Origin: a virus
Length of the DNA stretch: 44,042 bases
IMG/VR virus record: IMGVR_UViG_3300020470_000036
Span: 1 to 44,042 of that record
Reading direction: 5' to 3' (one strand)
A model generated the notes under the pieces. The model saw nothing but the letters and a program-made list of their open reading frames with translations, did not search any database and was not told the origin of the DNA. The number at the start of each line of letters is the position of its first letter. The first letter of the stretch is position 1. This document shows, piece by piece, positions 1 through 7,391 of the stretch. Position numbers and translations under genes: made by a program.

Positions 1-285
1 GGGATTGCAAAAGAGTGTGCGAGATTTGTGCTCCCCTTGGCTACTAGTACTCGTATCTATATGTCTGGTTCTGTAAGATCATGGATGCATTACATACAGT
101 TACGCACTGCTAACGGTACACAGAAGGAGCACATGGACATAGCAAACCTATGTCGTGACCACTTCATCTGCAACTTCCCAATCACATCCAAGGCACTAGG
201 ATGGTGTCCTGATGTAGATGAAGACTGTGATTGTCGTTATGATAATGATTGGGGTGATACACAACCATGCTTACGGATAGACTAA
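1..285 (+). CDS. thyX: Flavin-dependent thymidylate synthase ThyX, C-terminal part (5' end outside window)
   Basis: ThyX methylates dUMP to dTMP using methylenetetrahydrofolate and FADH2, feeding phage DNA synthesis. The reading frame is open from base 1 ([13 protein letters not shown]), so the N-terminal part, including the family's RHR-type signature, lies upstream of the window. The 94 residues present hold the conserved C-terminal block: [14 protein letters not shown], then [15 protein letters not shown], which matches the substrate-binding helix of cyanophage ThyX proteins. The Cys-rich tail ([11 protein letters not shown]) is phage-specific and of unknown purpose. The stop overlaps the next start (TAATG), suggesting translational coupling with the small gene and phoH downstream. 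Family assignment is firm; the catalytic half cannot be inspected here. Confidence 0.88.
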   Translation, partial: GIAKECARFVLPLATSTRIYMSGSVRSWMHYIQLRTANGTQKEHMDIANLCRDHFICNFPITSKALGWCPDVDEDCDCRYDNDWGDTQPCLRID

Positions 286-515
286 TGCCAACATACCCTG
301 TTATAAATAAATCCACAGGAGAGAAACAAGAACTCTCCATGTCCATGTCTGCTTACGATCAGTGGAGGAAGGACAATCCCGACTGGGATAAAGACTGGTC
401 TCAAGGGACTGGTGGAATAACATACGGAGATCCAAAACAATCAGATGGATTCAAAGAAGTAATGAGTAAAGTCCAAGAGAAACACCCACGTGCTAACCTT
501 TCGAGGTTTACTTAA
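285..515 (+). CDS. Small conserved phage protein with FmdB-like N-terminus, no cysteines
   Basis: A 76-residue protein starting [17 protein letters not shown]. The ATG at 285 is chosen because it overlaps the thyX stop by one base; an in-frame ATG at 267 would add six residues inside thyX. The MPTY start and the tail GFKEVMSKVQEKHPRANL resemble small marine-phage proteins often labelled FmdB-family regulators, but the zinc-ribbon cysteines of true FmdB proteins are absent. It is rich in Trp, Asp and Lys and has no membrane segment. It lies between thyX and phoH in one operon. The function is unknown; a regulatory label would not be justified from this sequence. Confidence 0.7.
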   Translation: MPTYPVINKSTGEKQELSMSMSAYDQWRKDNPDWDKDWSQGTGGITYGDPKQSDGFKEVMSKVQEKHPRANLSRFT

Positions 516-517
516 TT

Positions 518-1276
518 ATGCCAGCAAGGAAAAAGAAAAACGGTAATGGTAACGGAAACGGTACCGTATCAAGAGCGATGAAGAAGAAACCACCTATTAA
601 CCTTGAGCATCTCAGGGTCATCGAACCTCTGACACCTAATCAAGAGGAGGTATTCTCTGCGTTTAAAGAAGGTAAGAATCTAGTCCTACATGGTGCTGCT
701 GGTACTGGTAAGACATTTATCAGTCTCTACCTAGCATTACAGGCAGTATTGGAACCATCTTCACCATATAATAAGGTATACATGGTAAGATCTCTTGTCC
801 CTACAAGAGAGATTGGATTCCTACCAGGTGACGCAGAAGATAAGTCTGACTTGTATCAGACACCATACAGAAACATGGTGCGATACATGTTTAACATGCC
901 TGATGAAGGGGCATTTAAAATATTATATGACAACCTAAGAAACCAAGGATCAATAGACTTCTGGTCTACTTCTTTCTTGCGTGGTATAACACTTGACAGA
1001 GCCATTATAATAGTAGATGAGTTCTCTAACCTAAACTTCCACGAGTTAGATTCAATCACCACTCGTGTTGGTCAGGATAGTAGGATCATATTCTCTGGAG
1101 ATTACACACAGTCTGACTTAGTTAAAGCTAATGAGAGGACTGGTGTGCTAGACTTTATGAAGATCACTCAGGCAATGGAGTCATTCTCTTGCACTGAGTT
1201 TGGTATCAATGATATCGTGAGGTCTGGTTTCATTAGAGACTACCTCATCTGCAAACATGAAATGGGATTTGCTTAA
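518..1276 (+). CDS. phoH: PhoH-like P-loop ATPase
   Basis: PhoH-family ATPase of 252 residues, very common in marine phages. Residues 1-27 are a basic low-complexity leader with an NG repeat. LTPNQEEVFSAFKEG (about 38-52) is the typical entry to the PhoH core. Walker A is GAAGTGKT at 59-66, and a Walker B-like AIIIVDEF lies near residues 163-170. The motif VRSLVPTREIGFLPGD is characteristic of PhoH. The family belongs to the P-loop NTPases and has been linked to phosphate starvation and RNA metabolism, but its role in phages is unsettled. No RNA-binding KH domain or PIN domain is fused. It starts two bases after the preceding stop, and its stop overlaps the exonuclease start. Confidence 0.93.
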   Translation: MPARKKKNGNGNGNGTVSRAMKKKPPINLEHLRVIEPLTPNQEEVFSAFKEGKNLVLHGAAGTGKTFISLYLALQAVLEPSSPYNKVYMVRSLVPTREIGFLPGDAEDKSDLYQTPYRNMVRYMFNMPDEGAFKILYDNLRNQGSIDFWSTSFLRGITLDRAIIIVDEFSNLNFHELDSITTRVGQDSRIIFSGDYTQSDLVKANERTGVLDFMKITQAMESFSCTEFGINDIVRSGFIRDYLICKHEMGFA

Positions 1277-1941
1277 TGTTTAATTATGTTGGTCCTGCTA
1301 AGCCTCTTGAGGAGGTTACAAGTAGGACTCTTGACACTGGTCGTTTCTATAAGATAGATGACAAGTGGATGCCTAGTATTACAACAGTGGTTGGCAATGC
1401 TACAAAGCATGGTATACTAGCTTGGCAGAACCGAGTAGGTTTTGAGGCAGCAGAAAAGGTACGACGTGCAGCTGCATGGCGAGGCACACAGTATCATAAT
1501 TTAGTGGAGCATTATCTCAAGAATGAATTGGAAGAAATTAAGGAGAGCAAGGGTCTTCCCACGTACCTTTTTAGGTCTGCTCGTGAGACTCTTAATCGTA
1601 TTAATAATATTCACGCTATTGAGGCCCCTCTTTTTAGTAGGACTCTCGGTGTTGCTGGGAGGGTTGATTGTATTGCTGAGTTTGATAATGAGCTTGCTAT
1701 AATTGACTTCAAGACCACTAAGAATCTTAAGAAGGAGGAGCACCTAGAGAAATTCTTTGTGCAAGAGGCAGCATATGCTTACATGTACTATGAATTGACT
1801 GGTGTTGAGGTGGATAAACTTGTAACGTTATCTGTTGCTGAAGATGGAAGCATGCAAGTTGCTCAAAAATATGATAAGATACCTTACATAGACACTCTAA
1901 TTGATTGGATCAAAGAATACCATGAGGAGAAAGCCGCATGA
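1276..1941 (+). CDS. PD-(D/E)XK family exonuclease (MGME1/Cas4-like)
   Basis: A 221-residue nuclease of the PD-(D/E)XK superfamily, resembling cyanophage exonucleases related to the mitochondrial MGME1/RecB-like group. The catalytic core is visible: GRVDCIAEF with D131, then IIDFKTTK with D144 and K146. H74 and E78 in the helix before the core fit the RecB-nuclease pattern. No iron-sulphur cysteine cluster is seen, which argues against a true Cas4 or AddB. It lies between phoH and an oxygenase in a run of overlapping genes, consistent with degradation of host DNA or processing of replication and recombination ends. The exact substrate (single strand, flap or duplex end) cannot be inferred. 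Confidence 0.82.
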   Translation: MFNYVGPAKPLEEVTSRTLDTGRFYKIDDKWMPSITTVVGNATKHGILAWQNRVGFEAAEKVRRAAAWRGTQYHNLVEHYLKNELEEIKESKGLPTYLFRSARETLNRINNIHAIEAPLFSRTLGVAGRVDCIAEFDNELAIIDFKTTKNLKKEEHLEKFFVQEAAYAYMYYELTGVEVDKLVTLSVAEDGSMQVAQKYDKIPYIDTLIDWIKEYHEEKAA

Positions 1942-2627
1942 GTGAGTTTGTCAAACCAGATTATGAGGGAGGTCCACAAGATAGGTGGATGTTCCGTGAG
2001 GTTTTAGGCATACCATTCTATAGGTTTGATCTAGGTTACTCTAACAGGGATAAGGTTGAGGAGATCTTTAAGATACTTCAAGCATTACCTTGGAGAGAGA
2101 ATGATACCAATCAGATTTGGGAGGGTGTTAGCATCGATGGTGAAGGAGGAAGTGACCTCTACAATCACCCACCCCTACGTTATCTTTTCGACTGGATGCA
2201 GGACTGCATGGCCGAAGTTGCTGATCGTATGGGTATACCGAATAAATTGGTGTGTAATGCTGCATGGGCAAATCTAAATAAGAAAGGTGACTGGTTTTAT
2301 GACCACACCCATTCTAATTGTTTCCTTAGTAGCAACTACTATGCATCAGGTAAGACAGGAGTAACTAAATGGATCCATCCTAACCCTTACTATGATAAGA
2401 CCAACATATGGCCTTTTAATTCTAAGGACTGGGAGGATAAGTTTAACTTAACTCATGAAGAACCTACCGTACCTGGTAGATTCATAGTCTTTCCACCTAC
2501 TATCAGACATAGGGCTACCCCAAACGAGTCAGATTGTGATAGAATAACCATAGCAGCTAATTGGTTCCCCACAGGGATGATTAACTCCAGTGGTGTGTCC
2601 CATTTAAACGTGAATGTTATACAATGA
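1938..2627 (+). CDS. 2OG-Fe(II) oxygenase (TIGR02466-like)
   Basis: A 229-residue putative 2-oxoglutarate/Fe(II)-dependent oxygenase of the phage-rich TIGR02466 type. Visible features are the first metal-binding region with H123 and H125 (DHTHSNCFLS), a second-half FPPTIRHRATPN with H191, and R202 (DRITIAANW), which would bind the 2OG carboxylate. The AWANLNKKGDWF stretch before the first His is typical of the family. The substrate is unknown; members are proposed to hydroxylate proteins, nucleotides or small molecules. It lies within the replication/transcription block, away from the oxygenase cluster at the right end of the window, so it may have a distinct substrate. It overlaps both neighbours by 4 nt. 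Confidence 0.82.
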   Translation: MSEFVKPDYEGGPQDRWMFREVLGIPFYRFDLGYSNRDKVEEIFKILQALPWRENDTNQIWEGVSIDGEGGSDLYNHPPLRYLFDWMQDCMAEVADRMGIPNKLVCNAAWANLNKKGDWFYDHTHSNCFLSSNYYASGKTGVTKWIHPNPYYDKTNIWPFNSKDWEDKFNLTHEEPTVPGRFIVFPPTIRHRATPNESDCDRITIAANWFPTGMINSSGVSHLNVNVIQ

Positions 2628-2869
2628 AAGAAATTGAAGAAAAATTCATGACTCAGGGTAAATTTACTTCACTCGTTGAGCAAAGGGTAAAGGATAGTCA
2701 GGGTCTAATCAACTACATCGAAGCAGTCGCTTCAGTATGTGAAGAGTTTGAGATAGAAGTAGAGACAGTTGGAAAACTAATATCTAAACCACTTAAAGAT
2801 AAGATTAAGTGGGACGCACAACAATTAAACTACATTAAGAGGACTAGTAGAGGAGTGTTAAACTTATGA
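2624..2869 (+). CDS. gp33: Late-transcription coactivator gp33
   Basis: An 81-residue protein matching cyanophage gp33, the T4 late-transcription coactivator that bridges host RNA polymerase and the sliding clamp at late promoters. The supporting stretch is VGKLISKPLKDKIKWDAQ followed by LNYIKRTSRGVLNL, shared with cyanophage gp33 proteins. The hydrophobic C-terminal LNL is compatible with a clamp-contact tail as in T4 gp33 and gp55. T4 gp33 also lies close to gene 32, which supports the call. Met1 overlaps the oxygenase stop (ATGA); Met9 at 2648 is an alternative start with a better purine-rich leader. The presence of late promoters across the window fits. Confidence 0.75.
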   Translation: MKEIEEKFMTQGKFTSLVEQRVKDSQGLINYIEAVASVCEEFEIEVETVGKLISKPLKDKIKWDAQQLNYIKRTSRGVLNL

Positions 2870-3234
2870 CCAACAACAATTTTTTAAAATCAGAAGTAGT
2901 GCAAGAAGAATTAGAAGCAATACAAGAGTGCTATACTGAGTTGCTTAAGATGTCTGCTGGTCTCAAACAGTTTAATCCACAAGAGAGACTAGAGCATATT
3001 GAGAAGACACTGGAGTTGGTAGCAAAGCAGAAGGTATTCTATGCACGGTTACAACTAGCAGCAAATGAGTTACAGGATGATGACTCAGCAAAAGAAATCA
3101 AGAAGAAGATCGAGATGATGTCCACTGAATACAGTGGTGGTCTTAACCTCACTATGGTACTAGATCAGATGGAGAATAAACTGAGGGAGTGGAGGCAGGA
3201 ACTCAAACAAGATAAGGTTGACAAGCCTAAATAA
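2866..3234 (+). CDS. DUF1825 family protein
   Basis: A 122-residue, highly charged, mainly helical protein resembling DUF1825, a small family found in cyanobacteria and their myoviruses. The recognisable pattern is SEVVQEELEAIQECYTEL, then the phase with FNPQERLEHIEKTLELV and the YARLQLAANE region, as in host homologues. It probably forms coiled coils; there is no signal peptide or membrane segment. The function is unknown in phage and host. Its fixed place between gp33 and gp32 suggests a role linked to replication or transcription. The last codons contain a perfect TTGACA hexamer that may belong to the gp32 promoter. Confidence 0.7.
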   Translation: MTNNNFLKSEVVQEELEAIQECYTELLKMSAGLKQFNPQERLEHIEKTLELVAKQKVFYARLQLAANELQDDDSAKEIKKKIEMMSTEYSGGLNLTMVLDQMENKLREWRQELKQDKVDKPK

Positions 3235-3249
3235 CTATGCTACTATAAT
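3218..3249 (+). promoter_or_regulatory. Candidate sigma70-type promoter of gp32
   Basis: TTGACA (3218-3223) and TATAAT (3244-3249) are both exact consensus hexamers. The spacer is 20 nt, longer than the optimal 17. The pair lies just before gp32, whose product is needed early and in quantity. A CTAAATAA element (3227-3234) between them resembles a weak T4-type late site, so the region may act at two stages. Confidence 0.5.
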
Positions 3250-3290
3250 CCAGTAGCAATATCACAATACAAATTCGGAGACAAATACGA

Positions 3291-4208
3291 ATGTCATTTG
3301 CAAATCTAAAGAGTAAGTCTGGTAAGTTTTCAAAGCTTACACAACAGATTGAAAATATGTCCAAACCTCAGGGTAGAGGACCAGATGAAAGACTCTGGAA
3401 ACCAGAGGTAGATAAGAGTGGTAACGGTTATGCCGTTATTCGTTTCTTACCAGAGCCAGATGGAGAAGATCTTCCTTGGGCACAGGTTTGGAGTCATGCA
3501 TTTCAAGGACCAGGTGGTTGGTACATAGAGAATTCTCTCACCACACTTAACCAAAAGGATCCTGTAGGTGAATTAAATAGGACACTATGGAATAGTGGAC
3601 TAGATGCAGACAAAGATACTGCACGTAAGCAGAAGCGTAAGCTTTCTTATTACAGTAACATCTATGTCGTTAAGGATCAACTTCATCCAGAAAATGAAGG
3701 TAAAGTATTCTTATATAAGTATGGTAAGAAAATTCATGACAAGATTGCATCAGCAATGCAACCTCAATTTGAGGATGAAACACCAATAAATCCATTCGAT
3801 TTATGGAAGGGTGCTAACTTTAAGATCAAGATCCAGACCATTGGTGGATACTGGAACTATGATAAGAGTGAGTTTGATTCACCCTCTGTGCTAGGTGGAC
3901 TAGATGATGAAGCACTTGAGAAGGTCTGGAAGTCACAGTATTCTCTTAAAGAGTTTACTGATCTTAAAAACTTCAAGTCCTATGAAGATCTATCAGCACG
4001 TTTGAATCTAGTACTTAACAAGTCAACAAGACCTGTAGTACAATCAAATGAGGAGGATGAGAATATAGTGCCACTAGATAGTCCAGTTGTTAAAGCGGAC
4101 CCACCTACCCCCACAAAGTCTGGGTTTGGTGCTAAGATAGAAGAAATAGAAGAGTCGGGTGATTCACCAGATTTATCCTATTTTGCTGCCCTAGCTAACG
4201 AAGACTAA
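3291..4208 (+). CDS. gp32: Single-stranded DNA-binding protein gp32
   Basis: T4 gp32 homologue (305 residues; T4 has 301) that coats single-stranded DNA during replication, recombination and repair. The basic N-terminus (MSFANLKSKSGKFSKL) corresponds to the cooperativity domain. The core OB-fold region holds VIRFLPEPDGEDLPW, GGWYIEN, the KRKLSYYSNIYVVKD block and ENEGKVFLYKYGKKI, all close to T4. The C-terminal 60 residues are acidic, ending LSYFAALANED, the expected protein-interaction tail. T4 gp32 binds zinc through one His and three Cys; here the entire protein contains no cysteine, so that zinc site is lost, as in other cyanophage versions as far as I recall. Its stop overlaps the His-rich gene downstream. 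Confidence 0.93.
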   Translation: MSFANLKSKSGKFSKLTQQIENMSKPQGRGPDERLWKPEVDKSGNGYAVIRFLPEPDGEDLPWAQVWSHAFQGPGGWYIENSLTTLNQKDPVGELNRTLWNSGLDADKDTARKQKRKLSYYSNIYVVKDQLHPENEGKVFLYKYGKKIHDKIASAMQPQFEDETPINPFDLWKGANFKIKIQTIGGYWNYDKSEFDSPSVLGGLDDEALEKVWKSQYSLKEFTDLKNFKSYEDLSARLNLVLNKSTRPVVQSNEEDENIVPLDSPVVKADPPTPTKSGFGAKIEEIEESGDSPDLSYFAALANED

Positions 4209-4546
4209 TGAAGAAACTACTACTGCTCCCACTTCTCCTGATTGGTATCACAACACCAGTCAAGGCAGAAGCAATAACTTGGAAAGAGTTTTGGGAGCCG
4301 TTTGTAGAATCATATCATCATGGACACGATCATGGATCAGGACATTGGCATGATTGGAGGTATGACCACCATCATCCACATCCACATTATGGTCCACCGA
4401 GACGTAGGTGTGAAGTAACGATCACAAAGAAATACTGGGTACCAGGTCACTACCTAGGTGGTAGTAACACATATATTCCAGGATATTATGAGAGACGTGA
4501 CGTGATCGAGTGGGAAAGATGCGGAAGAAGAGTGAGACCACTTTGA
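4208..4546 (+). CDS. Secreted or envelope His-rich protein
   Basis: A 112-residue protein with a clear signal peptide: MKK, a Leu-rich core (LLLLPLLLIGI) and a probable cut after TTPVKA near residue 20. The mature part carries a His cluster (about 11 His between residues 36 and 60, including DHHHPHPHYG) followed by an Arg-rich segment and two cysteines. A tandem pattern is visible, with YWVPGHY and YIPGYYER each followed by charged residues. This composition suggests binding of a transition metal in the periplasm or outer membrane, but no known family was recognised. The gene is coupled to gp32 (ATG inside the gp32 stop) and is the last before a terminator, so it is likely made at gp32 levels. 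Confidence 0.75.
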   Translation: MKKLLLLPLLLIGITTPVKAEAITWKEFWEPFVESYHHGHDHGSGHWHDWRYDHHHPHPHYGPPRRRCEVTITKKYWVPGHYLGGSNTYIPGYYERRDVIEWERCGRRVRPL

Positions 4547-4576
4547 TATATTATTCGACTTTTTGAACAAGCAAAA

Positions 4577-4604
4577 CCCCCGAAAAAATCGGGGGTATTT
4601 TTTT
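4577..4604 (+). terminator. Rho-independent terminator between convergent operons
   Basis: A 7-bp perfect stem (CCCCCGA/TCGGGGG) with a five-A loop is followed by TATTTTTTTT. On the other strand the same stem is followed by TTTT, so it may also stop the gp53 transcript. It lies between the convergent His-rich gene and gp53. Confidence 0.9.
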
Positions 4605-4632
4605 GTCCTGTAGGGTCGATAAGTAAAAATAC

Positions 4633-5499
4633 CTATGCTGATCCATATTGGTTAATTGGATCCGAAGCAGACGTTATTCCTGCTGTGCTAGTTGTGACTA
4701 CTGTGGTACCATCCGCTAAAACGTCACCTTCGCTAATAGTGGCACCAGAGGTGTCAAACGTCCTAGATGAATAATCCGATTCTGACGCAAATTCGATAGA
4801 TGGGGTTTGACCGATATTTGTGCTATAAGTCGGTTTAGTGGTAACAAACTGCTCTTCGACTGTATCCCTAGATCTCTTAGATTGTGTTTCTGGGTCAGTT
4901 TCCTCATTTGGAAGATATTTGCATAATGACTTAAATTCTTGTATAAACCCAGTTAGGTATTGTTTCCTTAAAAGGTAAATATTGCGTTTATAGTCATTTT
5001 GCTCGGTTTCGTGGTCATAGACTGAAATCGGTCTAATTAGGTCTTCCTTAGGAACGACAGTTCCGTCAATTCTCTTATATGTGAAGTTTTCAGGCACTTC
5101 TCGACCTTCTTTCAATAATATACGACCTCTCTGATCTGTGATTCTTTGTGTAACCCAATGATGTACTGAATCTGCGTCTTCCTCATATTCACTGTCAATA
5201 TACCTTTCTAGCTCATCCTCGGACATGGGCCATTCATTATATACATTGATAATATTGTTACAGAGTAATACAACCCAATCTAACTTCATATCACCATAGG
5301 CATCCAAAGCAACCTCATCAGGACGTTGGTTGTTTTTCACAGTATATTGCTGGAAACCCAAAATAACGTCATCTAACTCTTCACGTATTTTGATCCTTCT
5401 AAAGATATTCTTTGCAAGACTATAGGGATCAACATTACTCTTTCTGTAACTAGATGTCCTAACATATACGTTAGGTAGGTAGGAAAAATACTTGCTCAT
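4633..5499 (-). CDS. gp53: Baseplate wedge subunit gp53
   Basis: T4 gp53 homologue, a wedge protein that joins neighbouring wedges when the baseplate closes. The N-terminal 100 residues match cyanophage gp53: YFSYLPNVYVRTSSY, then NIFRRIKIREELDD, then the signature DVALDAYGD-like stretch (EVALDAYGDMKLDWVVLLCNN) and INVYNEWPMSEDEL. At 288 residues it exceeds T4 gp53 (196). The C-terminal third, after about residue 200, is Ser/Thr-rich and low in complexity and has no T4 counterpart that I can see. It is the second gene of a two-gene minus-strand operon; its start overlaps the gp48 stop by 4 nt, so the two are probably translationally coupled. Confidence 0.88.
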   Translation of the reverse strand: MSKYFSYLPNVYVRTSSYRKSNVDPYSLAKNIFRRIKIREELDDVILGFQQYTVKNNQRPDEVALDAYGDMKLDWVVLLCNNIINVYNEWPMSEDELERYIDSEYEEDADSVHHWVTQRITDQRGRILLKEGREVPENFTYKRIDGTVVPKEDLIRPISVYDHETEQNDYKRNIYLLRKQYLTGFIQEFKSLCKYLPNEETDPETQSKRSRDTVEEQFVTTKPTYSTNIGQTPSIEFASESDYSSRTFDTSGATISEGDVLADGTTVVTTSTAGITSASDPINQYGSA

Positions 5500-6482
5500 C
5501 CTTCTAAGTCTCCGAAGTCAAATTCATCAGCAAGATCAGCACTTTCAAAGTTGAAGAAACCACCACCCCTGTCTTGAGGTTGTGTATATGTTTCCTTCGT
5601 AAGGTATGCAGTCTCCTTGAATTTTAGAGACACAGAATATGATACAGGACCCCAGTCTGCCAAATCTTTACCAGGTAATCTTGATTGTAAGGTTAAATTC
5701 TTTTCAGGTGTTACTGTCATATTCTCTAACACCATTTTAGTTGGATATTGCAATAATGCTGATAATACCCCTTGAGCACCACCTGTTTCAGGGTTGCTTA
5801 TTGTTTCTTGACCACCACCCTTATCGGTATACCGCACTATTTGTGCTCTGAAGAAGTTTGGTAGGGTTAACCACATATTAGCATCCTTACCAGGTAACAT
5901 TGCTAAACGTAGTTTGTGGATAATCTCGTATATACGTACCACATCAGCAGAATTCTTTGGTACCATGTGGAAGTCAAATTGATGTCCTCTGAAACTACCA
6001 CCTTTATACACTGCCTCTTCATATGGGTTGAATACCTTACCTGTTGTCATTTGAGCAAGTGTATTCGAGTCAATTCCACCACCGCCAGCAGCACCTGTTA
6101 AACCAACAACACCTTGAATTGCTGCTGCCCCTGCTTTAAATCCTAATCCTGGTTTTGCTGATTGAGCGAATTTTTTTAATTGCTCACTAAACCCTTCTCC
6201 AATACCACCTTCTCCAACTATACCTCTTGCTGCATTCATTGCTGCTGCACCTGCTGCACCCAGTTCAACACCTTCCCAGCGAGAAACATATTGCTCACTT
6301 AGCGTTTCTGGTAAATATAAGAAGATAGTATCTTCAGCAGTATTATCTTCGTGGTTAAATATATCTAACTTGAGATAATCAATTACTTTAGTAGGAAAGG
6401 CAGCCGCATCACGGATTGACTCTCTACTAGTAGTTGAATTTACACCTAAAGGTTTACTCTGAGGAAAAACAAAATTTGCCAT
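5496..6482 (-). CDS. gp48: Baseplate tail-tube cap gp48
   Basis: A 328-residue homologue of T4 gp48, which sits on the hub and with gp54 forms the platform for tail-tube polymerisation. Key stretches are TIFLYLPETLSEQY near residues 53-66, then after a Gly/Ala-rich insert (about 75-140) the tube-like fold with YKGGSFRGHQFDFHMVP, DVVRIYEIIHKLRLAMLP and LQSRLPGKDLADWGPVSYSV. The Gly/Ala-rich insert is typical of cyanophage versions. It is transcribed against gp4: the two ATG codons overlap as CATG (6480-6483), so promoter and ribosome-binding site must lie within gp4. A perfect late motif is found there. Confidence 0.85.
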   Translation of the reverse strand: MANFVFPQSKPLGVNSTTSRESIRDAAAFPTKVIDYLKLDIFNHEDNTAEDTIFLYLPETLSEQYVSRWEGVELGAAGAAAMNAARGIVGEGGIGEGFSEQLKKFAQSAKPGLGFKAGAAAIQGVVGLTGAAGGGGIDSNTLAQMTTGKVFNPYEEAVYKGGSFRGHQFDFHMVPKNSADVVRIYEIIHKLRLAMLPGKDANMWLTLPNFFRAQIVRYTDKGGGQETISNPETGGAQGVLSALLQYPTKMVLENMTVTPEKNLTLQSRLPGKDLADWGPVSYSVSLKFKETAYLTKETYTQPQDRGGGFFNFESADLADEFDFGDLEG

Positions 6483-6915
6483 GTCTTACAAAGGAATTTT
6501 CAGACCATCAAACAAACATAAGTACAAGGGTGACCATACACGTATTATTTATAGGAGTTTGTGGGAACGTAAATTTATGGTGTGGTGTGACAAGAATGTA
6601 AACGTATTAGAGTGGGGAAGTGAAGAAATTATTATTCCATATAAGTCTCCCTTGGATAATCGCATCCATCGGTATTACCCTGATTTTTATGTTAAAGCAA
6701 GAACAAGGGATGGGAGAATTGCCAAATCGATCATTGAAGTCAAACCAGCTGCTCAGACTAAACCCCCACGCAGGAAGAAGGTTAAGTCCAGGGCATTTTT
6801 GAGTGAAGTTAAGACTTGGAATGTAAATAGTGCTAAATGGAGAGCTGCTCGTGCTTACTGTGCAGATCGACGTATGAGTTTTATTATACTCACAGAGAAA
6901 CATTTAAACGTATGA
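6481..6915 (+). CDS. gp4: Head completion protein gp4 (TnsA-like nuclease fold)
   Basis: A 144-residue homologue of T4 gp4 (also called 50/65), needed to complete DNA-filled heads before tail joining. It has the TnsA-like PD-(D/E)XK layout: a helix with E29 (SLWERKFM), YYPDFYV with D68, and SIIEVKP with E86 and K88. The C-terminal FIILTEKHL is typical of this fold. The catalytic residues are intact, so nuclease activity is plausible though not shown for this family member. It is divergently placed with gp48, with overlapping start codons, and its stop overlaps the next gene start (ATGA). A GTTAAATA element at 6354-6361 is a possible weak late promoter. Confidence 0.88.
   Translation: MSYKGIFRPSNKHKYKGDHTRIIYRSLWERKFMVWCDKNVNVLEWGSEEIIIPYKSPLDNRIHRYYPDFYVKARTRDGRIAKSIIEVKPAAQTKPPRRKKVKSRAFLSEVKTWNVNSAKWRAARAYCADRRMSFIILTEKHLNV
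6546..6553 (-). promoter_or_regulatory. Late promoter for gp48-gp53, inside gp4
   Basis: The plus strand reads TATTTATA, which is TATAAATA on the minus strand, the T4 late -10 consensus. It is 63 nt upstream of the gp48 start and in the correct direction. It lies within the gp4 coding sequence because the two genes leave no intergenic space. Confidence 0.6.
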
Positions 6916-7391
6916 GCATTTTCACGGACGTAAAAGACCTCGCAGAAGGGGTAAAGCAGTCTAAATCTTGGTATAGAGAGCAACTCCAGTATGGATTGGA
7001 GGAATATCAAGGTGCTTTCACTGTGGGAGATATTGTATTTTTCAATTATTCAGCTCAGACACCAGATTTACAATTTTGGGATACATTCCCAATGGTACTT
7101 ATCACAGATGTAGATTTCCAGAAGAAGCAATTTTCTGGTGGTAATATGCACTATTTAAGACCTAATAGTAGAAGAAGTATGGCATCTACCTGGGCTGCGG
7201 GTTCTATTTCATATCCTATGCGTTGCCATCATAAATACTTTATGTCTAGTGTCACCAGAGCATATAATGTACCTCAAGAAGAGTTGCGAGACATGACACC
7301 ACTTCCAATTGAACAGTTTGTTATTAGACCTAAAGGTTTAGGTAGGGTAATGGAAGTACCCAGCAGCATTATATGGAGTAGACTCAAGTGA
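6912..7391 (+). CDS. Conserved cyanophage protein of unknown function between gp4 and gp54
   Basis: A 159-residue protein. The ATG at 6912 overlaps the gp4 stop as ATGA, so I chose it over an upstream in-frame ATG at 6837 that lies inside gp4. The segment FTVGDIVFFNYSAQTPD followed by FPMVLITDVD and FSGGNMHYLRP looks like a small beta-barrel of the SH3/KOW sort. No catalytic motif was found. The second half is Arg-, Met- and His-rich (SYPMRCHHKYFMSS), and the chain ends FVIRPKGLGRVMEVPSS. Its position among head-completion and baseplate genes makes a virion assembly role likely, but I do not recognise a T4 equivalent. Confidence 0.75.
   Translation: MSIFTDVKDLAEGVKQSKSWYREQLQYGLEEYQGAFTVGDIVFFNYSAQTPDLQFWDTFPMVLITDVDFQKKQFSGGNMHYLRPNSRRSMASTWAAGSISYPMRCHHKYFMSSVTRAYNVPQEELRDMTPLPIEQFVIRPKGLGRVMEVPSSIIWSRLK

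Noticed and set aside
1276-1941. Cas4 identity for the exonuclease
   Set aside because: The iron-sulphur cysteines of Cas4 are missing and there are no CRISPR genes nearby.
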